From Otatea glauca (lineage: Eukaryota > Streptophyta > Magnoliopsida > Poales > Poaceae): a DNA stretch of 64,000 bases. The notes below the pieces were generated by a model. The model searched no databases and had not been told where the DNA came from. It saw only the letters and a list, made by a program, of their open reading frames with translations. The stretch lies in the NCBI GenBank assembly GCA_036346275.1, contig CM070723.1, positions 27,534,176-27,598,175 on the forward strand, in the 5' to 3' direction. Position numbers and translations under genes: made by a program. Positions 1 through 13,339 of this stretch are shown in pieces; the first letter of the stretch is position 1; each line of letters opens with the position of its first letter.

Positions 1-3000
1 TCTTGTAGTGTGCCCATCCAAAACCCGCAGTAACCGACAAGGCATAATCCCTAGAAAGATTCGATGAAGAAAATCCCAACTGCGATGAAAAGGAATCCTC
101 GAGGCTTCACAACTTAACCACCTAAAAACCACATATAAGCAAGGGTGAGTACATTCGTACTCTGCAAGACTTGAGCAAAGCCTATAATATATGCAGGCCA
201 TTTCAAAGGAGGCTACTACGCTTAATTTGCATAAAGCAGAATTGACATTGTAAAACAAGTTATTTGCAAACGGAAGTTATAAAAGCATAATTGACTGATA
301 TGAAATAAGTAAAGCATAAGTAATACTCACAACCCATCGTGAATATCGAATAATCCGAAATGGAATCCAATAATGTCGATCCTTTGACATGAAACAAAAG
401 TCGATAAAACAGTTCCAAACCAAAACCCAATTTTGGAAAATACCAAAGCATTCTAACATTGGAATGACTTCACCAAGTGTCCATAACCGTGGACACGGCT
501 AATCGATTAGATTTACACTCGCAGAGGTGTACACTTTACCCACAAGGAATGATCAACCTCTTTTGCGGATCGCTTAACACACTTCCTTTGGTGTGTCGGC
601 AAGGAGATCATACAGAGCCGTTACATTATCTAGATGTGGCTTTGAACCAGCCCGGACGCTTGACCTCGCCATGGAAACGTAAACACTCACCCAAGACGTG
701 GCTCCTTTCACATCACACCCAACACCACGTTTCGCCCACGGCAAGGCGTACACCGCTGCATTGGTAAGTAAACCCCTACAGACAGACCAAACCGAATGCC
801 TGTGCATAACTCCCGCCTTCCTTAGATGCAAAGCCACACCTAAACAACTTAATAGGCTAAGACCCGCCCATACAAGCCCTCGTGGTTGTACGAAATTCTT
901 GGATCTATAGCGCCCCATTGCTCGGTCCTTAATCCGACACGGCGATACTCCACCCTAACTACGTGCAAATCCTCTCGCACCTCCGGCTATTGCCAATAAT
1001 CGCCGCATCAAAACCATAGTTTTATTTTGGGTTTTAATCAACATACCCATAACCAACACTTTATTTCCAACATTTTCCATTTCTTAAGAAACAAGTTTTG
1101 ATCGATCATCATTCTCGCTTGTTCTAAAAGCATGGCTAAGCATGGATAAAAGTAATCGATATACCTGTATGACATTAAGTAATTGTCTAAGCTTAATCTA
1201 TGGTTATCAAGGTTCACATATTGATACTTATCAAGGAAGTTTCATGAGACAAAAGGTATAACTACCAGTACCACAAAATAGCAATTTACAAAAAGTAAAC
1301 GCGTGCATGAAACATTTTAATAAACACAATGCAAATTAAATACTGGGATCAAGATGGTCAAAGGGGGTGCTTGCCTTGCTTATTTATTGCTTACGACGAA
1401 GACACGGTCGCAGCTGACGGAGGCAACGACGGAGGAAGGGACGTCGAATTCTACACGTCGATCAATCGGAAAATAGCAAATATCCAACTTTAATAAGGGC
1501 AAAAAGAAAATGCATGTAAAATCAAATAAAGATTCATTGCAGAAAACAGGGATGATTTAGGGTTTGGATTATATGATTTTGAGATCTCGTGATTTAGATA
1601 AACACACATTTATATACTTAATGGCTTTTATGATGAGCAAAACATGGTTTCCTCCGATAGATTATCTATTCTTGATTTACTTAATTCAAGAGGCTAAAAT
1701 TATGAATTTCAGTATTTACGACTTCAATTATAGATGCTAAAATTATTTGAATTAAAAGAATTAAAATACTAGTTAAGGTTACGCTATGACAAAGACTTAG
1801 CTTTAAGATTTGCATAAGAAGGGTTCTTAATAGGTTATGACCGATAAGCTAGCTAATTAGATTTATTTATAGTTTTAAGAAGATTCGGTGATACAAATTT
1901 ATTGACTACAAATTTCTTATTACAAGGTTCACTAATTCTTATTATGACAAGGTTCATTTAAACATAAAACGAAGGGTTATTTGACTACTAAAGTTTATAT
2001 GCCAAACATAACTAATTAAGATTATTTCTTCTAATTAGATAGCATATACTTTGAATAACATATCTAGACTGATTTTATACATTTTAGCTTTTAGACGAGA
2101 CATTATTTTCTTAGTTGAAAACGCTTATATGACATTAAAGGTTACGACAAATCATACTTTCTAGGGTATTCAACTAGCGAGGATTTAATGAAATGAAAGT
2201 TGTAAATGGAATATTTTTCTAGAATATGGTAGACCATATCCTAAATATCGTTTCTAAACTGATTTCCATAATATTTGCATTTAGACGAGGGTTCTACGGG
2301 CTGTTGAAAATGCTTAAGTAGTTTTATAATCTACACAATAACGGTTCGATTTTAGTTCTTAGTTTGCGACTGATCCTTACATGATTACTTATTCATTTTC
2401 CTGGCATTAGCATGGGATGACCCTAAGAGTGTTTTAAAGTTGGTTTCGCAATATTTCGCATTCATTTGTGATGTTTTTCACCTACATGATCTTTAGGGCT
2501 AAATATGGCCTAACCCATAATTGTTCAACAAGTTGCCATTCTCAGACACACAAGTTATTATATGCTATTTTAAGGTCATAGCATTTGATTTTGTCGGATT
2601 TGAAGTCCGTTTGCGGGAGTTATGATCATTTGATCATTTTGCCGATTGAAGGTTTGAGCACTTAGCAAATTGATTAAACTAAACTAAAGTCTAAATACTT
2701 TTGGTTGTTCATAATCTATGCAACCCCAAGAACACATCTAAACTGGTTTAATCTAATTTTGAGCTCATATGAATATTATTCTAACCACTCGAATCTTGAA
2801 TGTTATTAAGGTCTTAAATCTGCAATATTTGATTCAAAATACATTCAAATTTAAATATGTTTGCAGAAATGGATTGCATACTGTTGCAGTAACTTATGAT
2901 ATTTATTTCACGATTTATGGATTAAGATAAAATGTATTTTCTTCATAACACCTATTTAGGGCCTAATATTAAAACCCTAATAAAAATATTTTTCTGCTAG

Positions 3001-3140
3001 AAACATATAACTTTTTATTTCAGATTCTAATTCCTCATTTCAAAACTTAAATTTAGAAACTAATTTGACTTCATTTGGACACTCTAGCAAAAAGATATGG
3101 AGGTTGGAATGCAAGAGGCAAAATAAAAATTTAAAAGGCT

Positions 3141-3201
3141 TGTGGGGATTCAACTCCAGACCGCCGGTTGGAGCAACAAGGCTCTACCACTGGCTACGCT
3201 C
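3141..3201 (-). repeat. tRNA-like segment inside the 3' LTR
   Basis: This is the partner of the tRNA-like segment in the 5' LTR, more decayed: the B box has lost CG and several single bases are missing. Its presence in both LTRs shows it belonged to the element before insertion. Confidence 0.45.
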
Positions 3202-3944
3202 GGCTTGTGACAAAAGGGCCAACCCAAATAGATGACGTTACCCGAGGTCAAACAGAGGATAACTAGGGATCGCCGCGCCGCTACTCTCGGTGGGTCTCCT
3301 ACGAGGCGATGGCACCGAGAGCATTAGGGGCTATTTCGCACACGCCGGTGGGTTTTATTGCCGGCGGTGATGGCTGTGGCAGCGCCACCGTGAGGTCGGG
3401 CGCGCTAATGGCGGCCGGCCGGGAGCAAGAACGGAGGCATAATAGGTTGAATGGATAACGAATTTAGCATCCAAGTGATACCGTATTCCGCTTTGGCGAT
3501 CAATCCAATGAGAGAGGCACCGAGTCGGGCTGCCCACGTCGCCGGCCGTGGGAAGAAGGGCGACGTGGCGACGGTGCTCGGCGAGACTTGGTCCGCCGAG
3601 GCAAATAAAGCTATAGCATGACGAGGAGCTCCGTGATATTGTTGGTTGGTTCGAGAACGACTAGAGCGGCTGCCACCGATTGCCGGTTCGGGAAGATGAA
3701 CAAGAACGAAAGGAGTTCTCCAAAGGTGAGCGAAAATTAAGGGAAAAGAGGGAAATTAATTGCTGAGTACCGGGAGGATTGACCGCAAACGAATTTGGCA
3801 TTGGCTTACCGAGTGAGGCAATTTGCTTTTCGACCTCAAGGCTCAGCTTCTCTTGGCAATGGCGGCTTCGGAGAGAAAAAGAAGGCTTTGGCTTAAAAGA
3901 GGTTCGAGAAGTGGTGGAGGGTCTCAATGGCGACGCATTGGTAG

Positions 3945-3952
3945 TATTTATA
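3945..3952 (-). promoter_or_regulatory. TATA box in the 3' LTR
   Basis: The same TATAAATACTACC motif as in the 5' LTR, conserved in sequence and context. Confidence 0.45.
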
Positions 3953-5156
3953 AGCGGTGCAACCGCCTCACAGGTTTGAACGACCGATCAAAGTCACTAC
4001 CGCTTCCGGTCTTGGCGTCAGCACAACGGTGGAACAGGTGAGGTACTTGGCGTGAACTCAGCTCGGCTCAGGACGACGCACGCTGGCCAAGGTATGGCAC
4101 GGAAAGCCATGCGTGCGCAAGAGGATTGGGCGAGGAGCGGCATGGGCAGCACAGGGCGGCGAGGGCTCCAGAGAGCGCGAGCTCATTCTGATCGGCAGAG
4201 AGGAAAGGGAGGGAAGGAGTGAAGCTAGCGACTGACAGCGGGTCCAGGGACCACCAGGCAGAGGCTGAGCCCTTTTCCCCGTTGCCGTGCCAGCAACGTT
4301 ACGGTAAGGGACTGGCCCACACGTCGGTGATAGAAGATGGGATAAGGGATAAGGTTCGGTTCAGACAGTTCAGACATTGCATTAAATTGCCGATCTATTC
4401 ACTGTCAAATTTCGTGAAACTTTTTGACTGACCTCTCCAGGTAGTTTCTAAAGTCCAGTAAAAATTTGTGGTTAAAATATCTTGTAATGAATTATTTAAA
4501 ATTCTGACACTGTGGACTTGTACAGGATTTGAATTTCGGTTTTGTATTTATTTAAAGGTTCAAACGTTATTATTTATTTCTGAAACTTTTATGAGGGGTT
4601 ATATATAGGTCAAGTATGTATCTGTAAAAGTTTCAAGTCAAAATATTTGGTATTTATTTTATAGAAATTCTGACATGAGAATTTCTAGTTTTTGATGGTC
4701 TCTGTTTTTGAATTGTTAGAGGGCTCTGCCGACATGATCAATTCCTAAGATTTTTACCAGGTGTAAACACTGTACTGAGGGTGCTTTGGTAATTTTTCCA
4801 GATCCAGATAATCTTCGAATATTTTTCATTAATTCTGACTAGCACTGTTTCTAGTCAAAAAGAGGTGACATTAATGTTATTTACCCATTTTTTTCTGTGC
4901 ATAAAATTTTACTTGTTGATTTTACTGAGTTACCAAAGTGGTTAGGGTTCCATGGTAATTTTTCCAAAATTTATCTCTTATCTTTTTATCTTTTTACCAT
5001 TATCCATTCTTTAATTCCATTTCTTTAATTTTTCATTCAATACAAAAATCCAAAGAAATCCAAATAAATTCCAATCATGTTAGGAAAAATCAGAAATAAA
5101 TATATTCAAATTCAAAATATGAATTTTTATATTATTGCATTTTTCGGGATGTTACA

Positions 5157-5172
5157 AATCTACCCCCCTTAC
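5157..5172 (-). promoter_or_regulatory. Polypurine tract of the gag-only retrotransposon
   Basis: The minus strand reads AAGGGGGGTAGATT directly before the 3' LTR start TGTAACATCC. This is a classic plus-strand primer site for a plant LTR retrotransposon. Confidence 0.85.
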
Positions 5173-6390
5173 AGAAATCTCGTCCCCGAGATTTGCAAGG
5201 ACTAAGTGGGTTTAGGAAATCCTTTCTTGGATGTGGTCTTGTTGTTTCCTCGTCTTCTTATTTCCAATGTAGTTGCTTTGCAAAACATCGTTCTTGCGAT
5301 TCCAAAGCGATGTGACTAGAATGCAGAAGATTTCTATTTGGGTTTCAGCGTAGCGAATGAGGAATATTACTAAATATCTCTTTTGATTGCATAACTAGGA
5401 TTGTTAATAATGATAATCTAATTTAGAGAGTGACATGTGATATGTTTAGAATATTTGAGGGGAAAGAATTAATGTTTGTTACTCGATTCATTTGGGAAGA
5501 ATTAAGTGTTATCATCAACAAATGATATTTGAATATAATGGTTGATCTGCACGATTTAACAACAGTTGACGAAATTAGATGAGAATGAATGTTATTCTAG
5601 GTTGTCTTTAGATTGCAAACAAAGTATGATAAGTCAAGAATTTAGGTTGAGGTAAGAGGATTATAAAATGATCCTGACGATTTAACTTACTTGATCATCT
5701 TGATAGACAAAGGGTTTTGATTTTCTTTGCATTTGGCAAATATGAAAGAATATAATGTACAAAGCGAAAAGGGTTGATTGCAGGAATTGCACATATAAAG
5801 GACGTTTTCGATATTATATTAAGTGTCGGGTGTAATTACATAAGGAAGATCTTTACATAAGCCTGACATCGAGGCAGGGGTTGCTCTAGGTATTAGATAC
5901 TTCTTAAGTCTTTGATATAACTTGGAAATCACTTATGTCATCCTTGACGAGATGAAGAACCTTTTTCGGGTAGATTTTGGTGAAGTGATGAGATTCTTCT
6001 CGATCGACGCAAACGGCGTTGTCCATCTTATTCGAAACAATAGAAGATTATTCACGATGTTATAAAATGATAGAGGATTGATCGAGCAATGGTTAAGGAT
6101 GAAAACTGGAAGTTTAGCATTTGATATCTTACTGACCATTTAGAAGGATTAAGATAAGATATATTTTGATGAGAGTTCAGTTAAATTTATAAGGCTATAT
6201 TCCGCTTATCGAAATATTACTTTTAAGATTAGACACAACGATTTCAAATTAATCTTAGTTCGATGAAACTATGTTTATGTGAGACGACTGCAATCGTGTC
6301 GTATACCATGATCGATATCTTGAGTTGGAGTAAATGAGGAGATAGGAGCTTGATGGTCTTGAGAACGAAGTTGATTTCTCTTCTTCCTTG
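5173..6390 (-). other. Non-coding 3' internal region of the gag-only element
   Basis: About 1.2 kb between the last zinc knuckle and the polypurine tract, where pol would lie in an autonomous element. I find no RT, RNase H or integrase motif on either strand, only short AT-rich frames. The absence supports a non-autonomous element. Confidence 0.55.
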
Positions 6391-7246
6391 GGCATTTGTT
6401 GGCATAATGTCCACGCCACGACAAGAAAAGCATGTAACATTAGTTGCCTGGTTTTGGATACCAGATGGTTGCTCACTGGTGTTGTTGGAGAAATGAACAA
6501 ATAATGGTTGAAATTCAGGATGGAATTGAGCAGAATTCCTCCTGGGGCAAGCGTCTTCATTCAAGCGCCTCTTCTTTAACTGATTCTTCGAGCAAACTGA
6601 TTCAGATTTTTATTCCTCCTACTCTTGGAGTTATAATCTTAACTGATGTAACTTCTGGTATGACCATGGTTGCAGAAAATATTTGTTCTCTTTGCGGGCA
6701 TCGCTTAGCAAGATGACCCTTCTGGTGATAGTTGAAGCACTCACGCTTCTCTTGTGGCGTTTTGATGGGTATGATTGGATTCTCAATACCATCTTCCTTT
6801 TTAATCTCAGCTTGCGGACATTCCCTTACCCAATGACCTTCTTCACCACACAAGAAACATGCTGATGGCGATGGCCATTTATTACTTCCTGGATGAAGGC
6901 GATCAAAGTCTATGTGTTGCTTCTTTAACTCCTTAGGTAATATTTTCTGTGTAGCTAGTTTTTCCCTTCTGATTGCCAAATCTTGAGTAACTAAGGTTCG
7001 AAATTTCTCTCGCTGATGCTGAATTGTATTGGCGACTATCGGACCTAGGGAACATTGAGTTGGGCAATGGTCATAACCTTCACAAAGGTAACAAGTGATA
7101 TTACCCATGGGACATTTTCCAGGAGAATGATTTCCTTCACAGCTGGAGTAATTTATTGCATGCTCATCGCCGATGTGTCCTATTTCTCCACAATGAATGC
7201 AAGCACGATCTTCGATTGGTTGGGTTGGCAACACTTCAAAGAACAT
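6391..7246 (-). pseudogene. Gag-like nucleocapsid with an array of CCHC zinc knuckles
   Basis: The main open stretch is 214 residues (7246 to 6602). Five zinc-knuckle units can be seen at residues 16-29, 33-45, 52-65, 130-143 and 170-183. The third and fourth are perfect CX2CX4HX4C (CYLCEGYDHCPTQC and CFLCGEEGHWVREC). The first ends in His, the second begins with Tyr and the fifth has Tyr in place of its second Cys. A sixth unit starting CFSCRG lies at about 6391-6432, in another frame past a frameshift. Such knuckles bind retroelement RNA in the virus-like particle. Coding traces continue upstream to about 7500. No pol follows. Most plant gags carry one to three knuckles, so this array is unusual. 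Confidence 0.75.
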
Positions 7247-8106
7247 CGCTTAGGTATTGAGTGAAATGTAGGAGTAGGCTTCGATCTAAACCATTTCCTT
7301 TTCGCAAGAACTGAGCCAAGGTTGGAATTGTTCTGTACTAAATGTTGGGAACCCGGTCAACTAAGGTAGGATTATCATTAGATGGCTTAAAGCTGAACAT
7401 GGCTTCACTTTCCAAGATTTTACTGGGAATCTTGTCACGGTATCCTGCTACAATGGTTGTTAAGACAAGGTTATTTAGATGGAATGTTGTTGGATTTCAC
7501 GAAGTGAATGAGAAGTGCTAGTAAGTTATACCAAGATTCTTTAGCAACAAAAGCTAACTTAATAAGAGGTACACGGCATGTTAAAATGTTTGAGATGAAC
7601 AAAAGGATACATCTCAACGAGTTATTTGGAAAGAACCAAGATTGATTATAAAGGTGAAAACCTATTACTCATTACTTGTAGCGGATGAATTAATGGATTG
7701 TTTCGAAGGTGTCTTCAAGATATTGAAATTGGGAGGATATGGTTAGATGAAAGTTATCCATTCTACAAAGCATCATTCTGTTTATTAAAATATTATTTTG
7801 AGAATAACCTATATATGGATTTGGTAATTGCTGGTTAATTTATAAGGCATTGTCTCATTCCTTAAAACATTGTTTCAAGGTTGGTTATTTGTTAGTTATT
7901 AGTTCATAAGGCAACTTTTCGTTCCTTAAAATTTTCTTAATTAGATTTTCTTATTAAATAAGGGTTGGCACATCGTAAATTTCCACCTAATGGTTTAACA
8001 TTTACGAGAGTAACCCGAAAGCAATACAGAAGTTTCAAAACTTAAAATTGCAACATCACAAAAAATATATATATATGCTCAACTTAGTATGCGGGAGGGG
8101 TATCTA

Positions 8107-8137
<31 letters not shown>

Positions 8138-9157
8138 GAAAATATGGCTTTCGATGTTCCCAGTTTTCCTTTCGACGACCATTCAAAATTTTAATCAAAA
8201 CATAAGACTATTCGATTCTTACTTAATTTCATGGTATAAGATCTAAACAATTAAGTTTTGAGGCATAGTCAAAAGTTGTTATGGTTAGAATCAGATTTTA
8301 ATTGGCCAAAAGTGACTTAAGTAAATTTGTGGTTACTAATATGGCGAGATATTGACATTAGTTCAGATATGAATGGTATGGTTTCAAGAAGTCAGAGTAA
8401 TGGTAATTATACTATTGATCTTGATTAGACTTGATAAGTTAATGATCATAATGATTTACACAAAGGAAAGTTCCACAAAAGAAAGGATAAGTTTGGAAGA
8501 AATTTTATAGAAAAGAAGAGATAAGCTATCTTATGATTTCCAATTTATCCTATGGGTTAAGTTTACATATTTATACATGAGGACAACTTATTGTGAAACT
8601 TTAACCTAGCGTTAAGTTCACATATAAATCAGTCCTAACAACCAAAATAAAAATCAATCTTTAAGTAGCGAGTTATAAACACCACATAAAAAAATGCTTT
8701 ATATAATTAGAGCAGAATAATACGCTATGCGTAAGGGTTTCTTATCTTAAGGTGAATCTTAACATACCCTAATCTTCCGTATTTTCTTGTTAGGTGAAGT
8801 CGTCTCTTTGTGAAGTAAAATGTTCGAGTTTTACTTTTGCTTTGTCGAGGTTAACAAAGCGTTGTCGGCTTCCTTAAGGTTGTTGGTGTAGTCCTCATTG
8901 GCAAGCATAAAGGGTGGTAGCGACATGTCTCGGGCGTCTTCAAAAACAAATTGCGAAGATACACTATCTTTAAGGAAAGAGAATAATTTGTTTACAAATC
9001 AAAATGAATGTAGTGGTAAGTATAAGAACTTAAGAATGAGGAGAGAATAGCAAAGCCTACATTTTGCAAATATAGTAGCTTTTGAGAATAAGATTTTGAA
9101 CTTGCTTATTCCAATGCTAACGACCATTCTATCTAGGGTTTATCCTACAACAAGATA
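7247..9157 (-). other. Leader and degenerate 5' gag region of the gag-only element
   Basis: This stretch lies between the primer site and the zinc-knuckle frame. About 7260-7480 holds protein-like traces on the minus strand (for example KIPSKILESEAMFSF), probably the gag body. The rest is AT-rich with stops in all frames and a run of about 28 T at 8110-8138. I see no other gene. Confidence 0.5.
8110..8138. repeat. Poly-T tract (about 28 T)
   Basis: A long homopolymer in the internal region of the gag-only element, preceded by a short (TA)n run at 8065-8075. No terminal repeats or coding traces suggest an inserted retroposon tail. Confidence 0.7.
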
Positions 9158-9168
9158 GCTCGATACCA
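9158..9168 (-). promoter_or_regulatory. Primer binding site (tRNA-iMet type, one base short)
   Basis: On the minus strand this reads TGGTATCGAGC, five bases past the LTR end. The usual initiator tRNA-Met complement is TGGTATCAGAGC, so CAG has become CG. It primes minus-strand DNA synthesis and proves the element runs right to left. Confidence 0.8.
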
Positions 9169-12100
9169 ATGTTTGTGAGACCCGCTCGATGAACAGAACC
9201 TCCATGTGATTACGTGCCATTCCTCGGATCAAGAGCTAGCACTCACATGTTTACAACAATTGGAATCACAACCATACAACATAATATTAAGCGGAAGCTA
9301 TTATTTAAAGAAAATCTTACAACTCAGAGATATAGCAAAGCAAAAGAAGCAAGGTCTTGTAGTGTGCCCATCCAAAACCCGCAGGCAACTGACAAGGCAT
9401 AATCCCTAGAAAGATTCGATGAAGAAAATCCCGCAACCTGCGATGAAAAGGAATCCTCGAGGCTTCGACAACTTAACCACCTAAAAACCACATATAAGCA
9501 AGGGTGAGTACATTCGTACTCTGCAAGACTTGAGCAAAGCCTATAATATATGCAGGCCATTTCAAAGGAGGCTACTACAGTTAATTTGCATAAAGCAGAA
9601 TTGACATTGTAAAACAAGTTATTTGCAAACGGAAGTTATAAAAGCATAATTGACTGATATGAAATAAGTAAAGCATAAGTAATACTCACAACCCATCGTG
9701 AATATCGAATAATCCAGAAATGGAATCCAATAATGTCGATCCTTTGACATGAAACAAAAGCTGATAAAACAGGTTCCAAACCAAAACCCAATTTTGGAAA
9801 ATACCAAAGCATTCTAACATTGGAATGACTTCACCAAGTGTCCATAACCGTGGACACGGCTAATCGATTAGATTTACACTCTGCAGAGGTGTACAGCTTT
9901 ACCCACAAGGAATGATCAACCTCTTTTGCCAGATCAGTTAACACACTTCCTTTGGTGTGTCGGCAAGGAGATCATACAGAGCCGTTACATTATCTAGATG
10001 TGGCTTTGAACCAGCCCGGGACGTTTGACCCTCGCCATGGAAACAGAAACACTCACCCAAGACGTGGCTCCTTTCACATCACACCCAACACCACGTTTAC
10101 GCCCACGGCAAGGCGTACACCGCTGCATTGGTAAGTAAACCCCTACAAATGCACCAAACCGGAATGCTGTGCATAACTCCCGCCTTCCTTAGATGCAAAG
10201 CCACACCTAAACAACTTAATAGGCTAAGACCCGCCCATACAAGCCCTCGTGGTTGTACGAAATTCTTGGATCTATAGCGCCCCATTGCTCGGTCCTAATC
10301 CGACACGGCGATACTCCACCCTAACTACGTGCAAATCCCTCTGCACCTCCGGCTATTGCCAATAATCGCCCGCATCAAAACCATAGTTTTATTTTGGGTT
10401 TTTAATCAACATACCCATAACCAACAGCTTTATTTCCAACATTTTCCATTTCTTAAGAAACAAGTTTTGATCTGATCATCATTCTCAGTTGTTCTAAAAG
10501 CATGGCTAAGCATGGATAAAAGTAATCGTATATACCCAGGGCGACATTAAGTAATTGTCTAAGCTTAATCTATGGTTATCAAGGTTCACATATTGATACT
10601 TATCAAGGAAGTTTCATGAGACAAAAGGTATAACTACCAGTACCACAAAATAGCAATTTACAAAAAGTAAACGCGTGCATGAAACATTTTAATAAACACA
10701 ATGCAAATTAAATACTGGGATCAAGATGGTCAAAGGGGGTGCTTGCCTTGCTTATTTATTGCTTACGACGAAGACACGGTCGCAGCTGACGGAGGCAACG
10801 ACGGAGGAAGGGACGTCGAATTCTACACGTCGATCAATCGGAAAATAGCAAATATCCAACTTTAATAAGGGCAAAAGAAAATGATGTAAAATCAAATAAA
10901 GATTCATTGCAGAAAACAGGGATGATTTAGGGTTTGGATTATATGATTTTGAGATCTCGTGATTTAGATAAACACACATTTATATACTTAATGGCTTTTA
11001 TGATGAGCAAAACATGGTTTCCTCCGATAGATTATCTATTCTTGATTTACGAATTCAAGAGGCTAAAATTATGAATTTCAGTATTTACGACTTCGAATTA
11101 TAGATGCTAAAATTATTTGAATTAAAAGAATTAAAATACTAGTTAAGGTTACGCTAACAGCACTTAGCTTTAAGATTTGCATAAGAAGGGTTCTTAATAG
11201 GTTATGACTGATAAGCTAGCTAATTAGATTTATTTATAGTTTTTAAGAAGATTCTGGTGATACAAATTTATTGACTACAAATTTCTTATTACAAGGTTCA
11301 CTAATTCTTATTGCGACAAGGTTCATTTAAACATAAAACGAAGGGTTATTTGACTACTAAAGTTTATATGCCAAACATAACGAATTAAGATTATTTCTTC
11401 GGAATTAGATAGCATATACTTTGAATAACATATCTAGACTGATTTTATACATTTTAGCTTTTAGACGAGACATTATTTTCTTAGTTGAAAACGCTTATAT
11501 GACATTAAAGGTTACGACAAATCATACTTTCTAGGGGTATTCAACTAGCAGGATTTAGCTGAAATGAAAGTTGTAAATGGAATATTTTTCTAGAATATGG
11601 TAGACCATATCCTAAATATCGTTTCTAAACTGATTTCCATAATATTTGCATTTAGACGAGGGGTTCTACGGGCTGTTGAAAATGCTTAAGTAGTTTTATA
11701 ATCTACACAATAACGGTTCAGTTTTAGTTCTTAGTTTGCGACTGATCCTTACATGATTACTTATTCATTTTCCTGGCATTAGCATGGGATGACCCTAAGA
11801 GTGTTTTAAAGTTGGTTTCGCAATATTTCGCATTCATTTGTGATGTTTTTCACCTACATGATCTTTAGGGCTAAATATGGCCTAACCCATAATTGTTCAA
11901 CAAGTTGCCATTACTGTACAGCAAGTTATTATATGCTATTTTAAGGTCATAGCATTTGATTTTTGTCGGATTTGAAGTCCGTTTGCGGGAGTTATGATCA
12001 TTTGATCATTTTGCCGATTGAAGGTTTGAGCACTTAGCAAATTGATTAAACTAAACTAAAGTCTAAATACTTTTGGTTGTTCATAATCTATGCAAACCCA

Positions 12101-12513
12101 AGAACACATCTAAACTGGTTTAATCTAATTTTGAGCTCATATGAATATTATTCTAACCACTCGAATCTTGAATGTTATTAAGGTCTTAAATCTGCAATAT
12201 TTGATTCAAAATACATTCAAATTTAAATATGTTTGCAGAAATGGATTACATACTGTTGCAGTAACTTATGATATTTATTTCACGATTTATGGATTAAGAT
12301 AAAATGTATTTTCTTCATAACACCTATTTAGGGCCTAATATTAAAACCCTAATAAAAATATTTTTCTGCTAGAAACATATAACTTTTTATTTCAGATTCT
12401 AATTCCTCATTTCAAAACTTAAATTTAGAAACTAATTTGACTTCATTTGGACACTCTAGCAAAAAGATATGGAGGTTGGAATGCAAGAGGCAAAATAAAA
12501 ATTTAAAAGGCTT

Positions 12514-12580
12514 CAGGGGGGATTCGAACTCCAGACCTGCCGGTTGGAGCAACAAGGCTCTACCACTGGGCTACGCTCTG
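12514..12580 (-). repeat. tRNA-like segment inside the 5' LTR (A box and B box)
   Basis: On the minus strand TAGCCCAGTGGTAGAGCC resembles a Pol III A box and AGTTCGAATCC resembles a B box, spaced about as in a tRNA gene. A partial acceptor stem can be drawn, but the anticodon arm is poor. I read it as a degenerate tRNA- or SINE-derived segment, not a working tRNA. Confidence 0.5.
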
Positions 12581-13330
12581 GCTTGTGACAAAAGGGCCAG
12601 CCCAAATAGATGACGTTTACCCGAGGTCAAAACAGAGGATAACTAGGGATCGCCGGCGTCGCTACTCCGGTGGGTCTCCGGTCGAGGCGATGGCACTGAG
12701 AGCATTAGGGGGCTATTTCGCACACGCCGGTGGGTTTTATTGCCGGCGGTGATGGCCAGGGCAGCGCGCCACCGTGAGGTCGGGGCGGCGCTAATGGCGG
12801 GCCGGCTGGGAGCAAGAACGGAGGCATAATAGGTTGAATGGATAACGAATTTAGCATCCACGTGATACCTGTATTCCGTTTTGGCAGTCAATCCAATGAG
12901 AGAGCACCGAGGTGGGCCACGCCACGCCGGCCGTGGGGAAGAAGCGCGACGTGGCGACGGTGCTCGGCGAGACTTGGGTCCGCCGAGGCAAATAAAGCTA
13001 TAGCATGACGAGGAGCTCCGTGATATTGTTGGTTGGTTCGAGAACGACTAGAGCGGGCTGCCACCGATTGCGGTTCCTGGGAAGATGAACAAAGAACGAA
13101 AGGAGTTCTCCAGGTGAGCGAAAATTAAGGGAAAAGAGGGAAATTAATTGCTGAGTACCGGAGGATTGACCGCAAACGAATTTGGCATTGGCTTACCGAG
13201 TGAGGCAATTTGCTTTTCGACCTCAAGGCTCGAGCTTCTCTTGGCAATGGCGGCTTCCAGAGAAAAAGAAGGCTTCGCTTAAAAGCGGTTCGAGAAGTGG
13301 TGGAGGGTCTCAATGGCGACGCATTGGTAG

Positions 13331-13339
13331 TATTTATAA
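13331..13339 (-). promoter_or_regulatory. TATA box in the 5' LTR
   Basis: The minus strand reads CTTATAAATACTACC within the GC-rich island, about 1.2 kb from the LTR start. It is the best promoter candidate. If used, U3 is about 1.2 kb and R plus U5 about 4.1 kb. Confidence 0.5.

Larger units (their letters stand above)
1..5156 (-). repeat. 3' LTR of the gag-only retrotransposon (about 180 bp missing at the left edge)
   Basis: This copy is colinear with 9354-14539 over its whole length. Base 1 matches base 9354, so about 180 bp of the LTR lie left of the window. On the minus strand it starts TGTAACATCCCG at 5156, directly after a purine tract. Differences from the other copy are mostly single-base indels, many at CAG/CTG or CCGG sites. 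Confidence 0.9.

Noticed and set aside
477..918. Overlapping frames near the left edge (also 9952-10285)
   Set aside because: They lie in the long LTR, are changed by indels between the two LTR copies, and show no domain.
12514..12580. Functional tRNA gene
   Set aside because: The anticodon arm does not pair well, the acceptor stem is poor, and the copy in the other LTR is more decayed.
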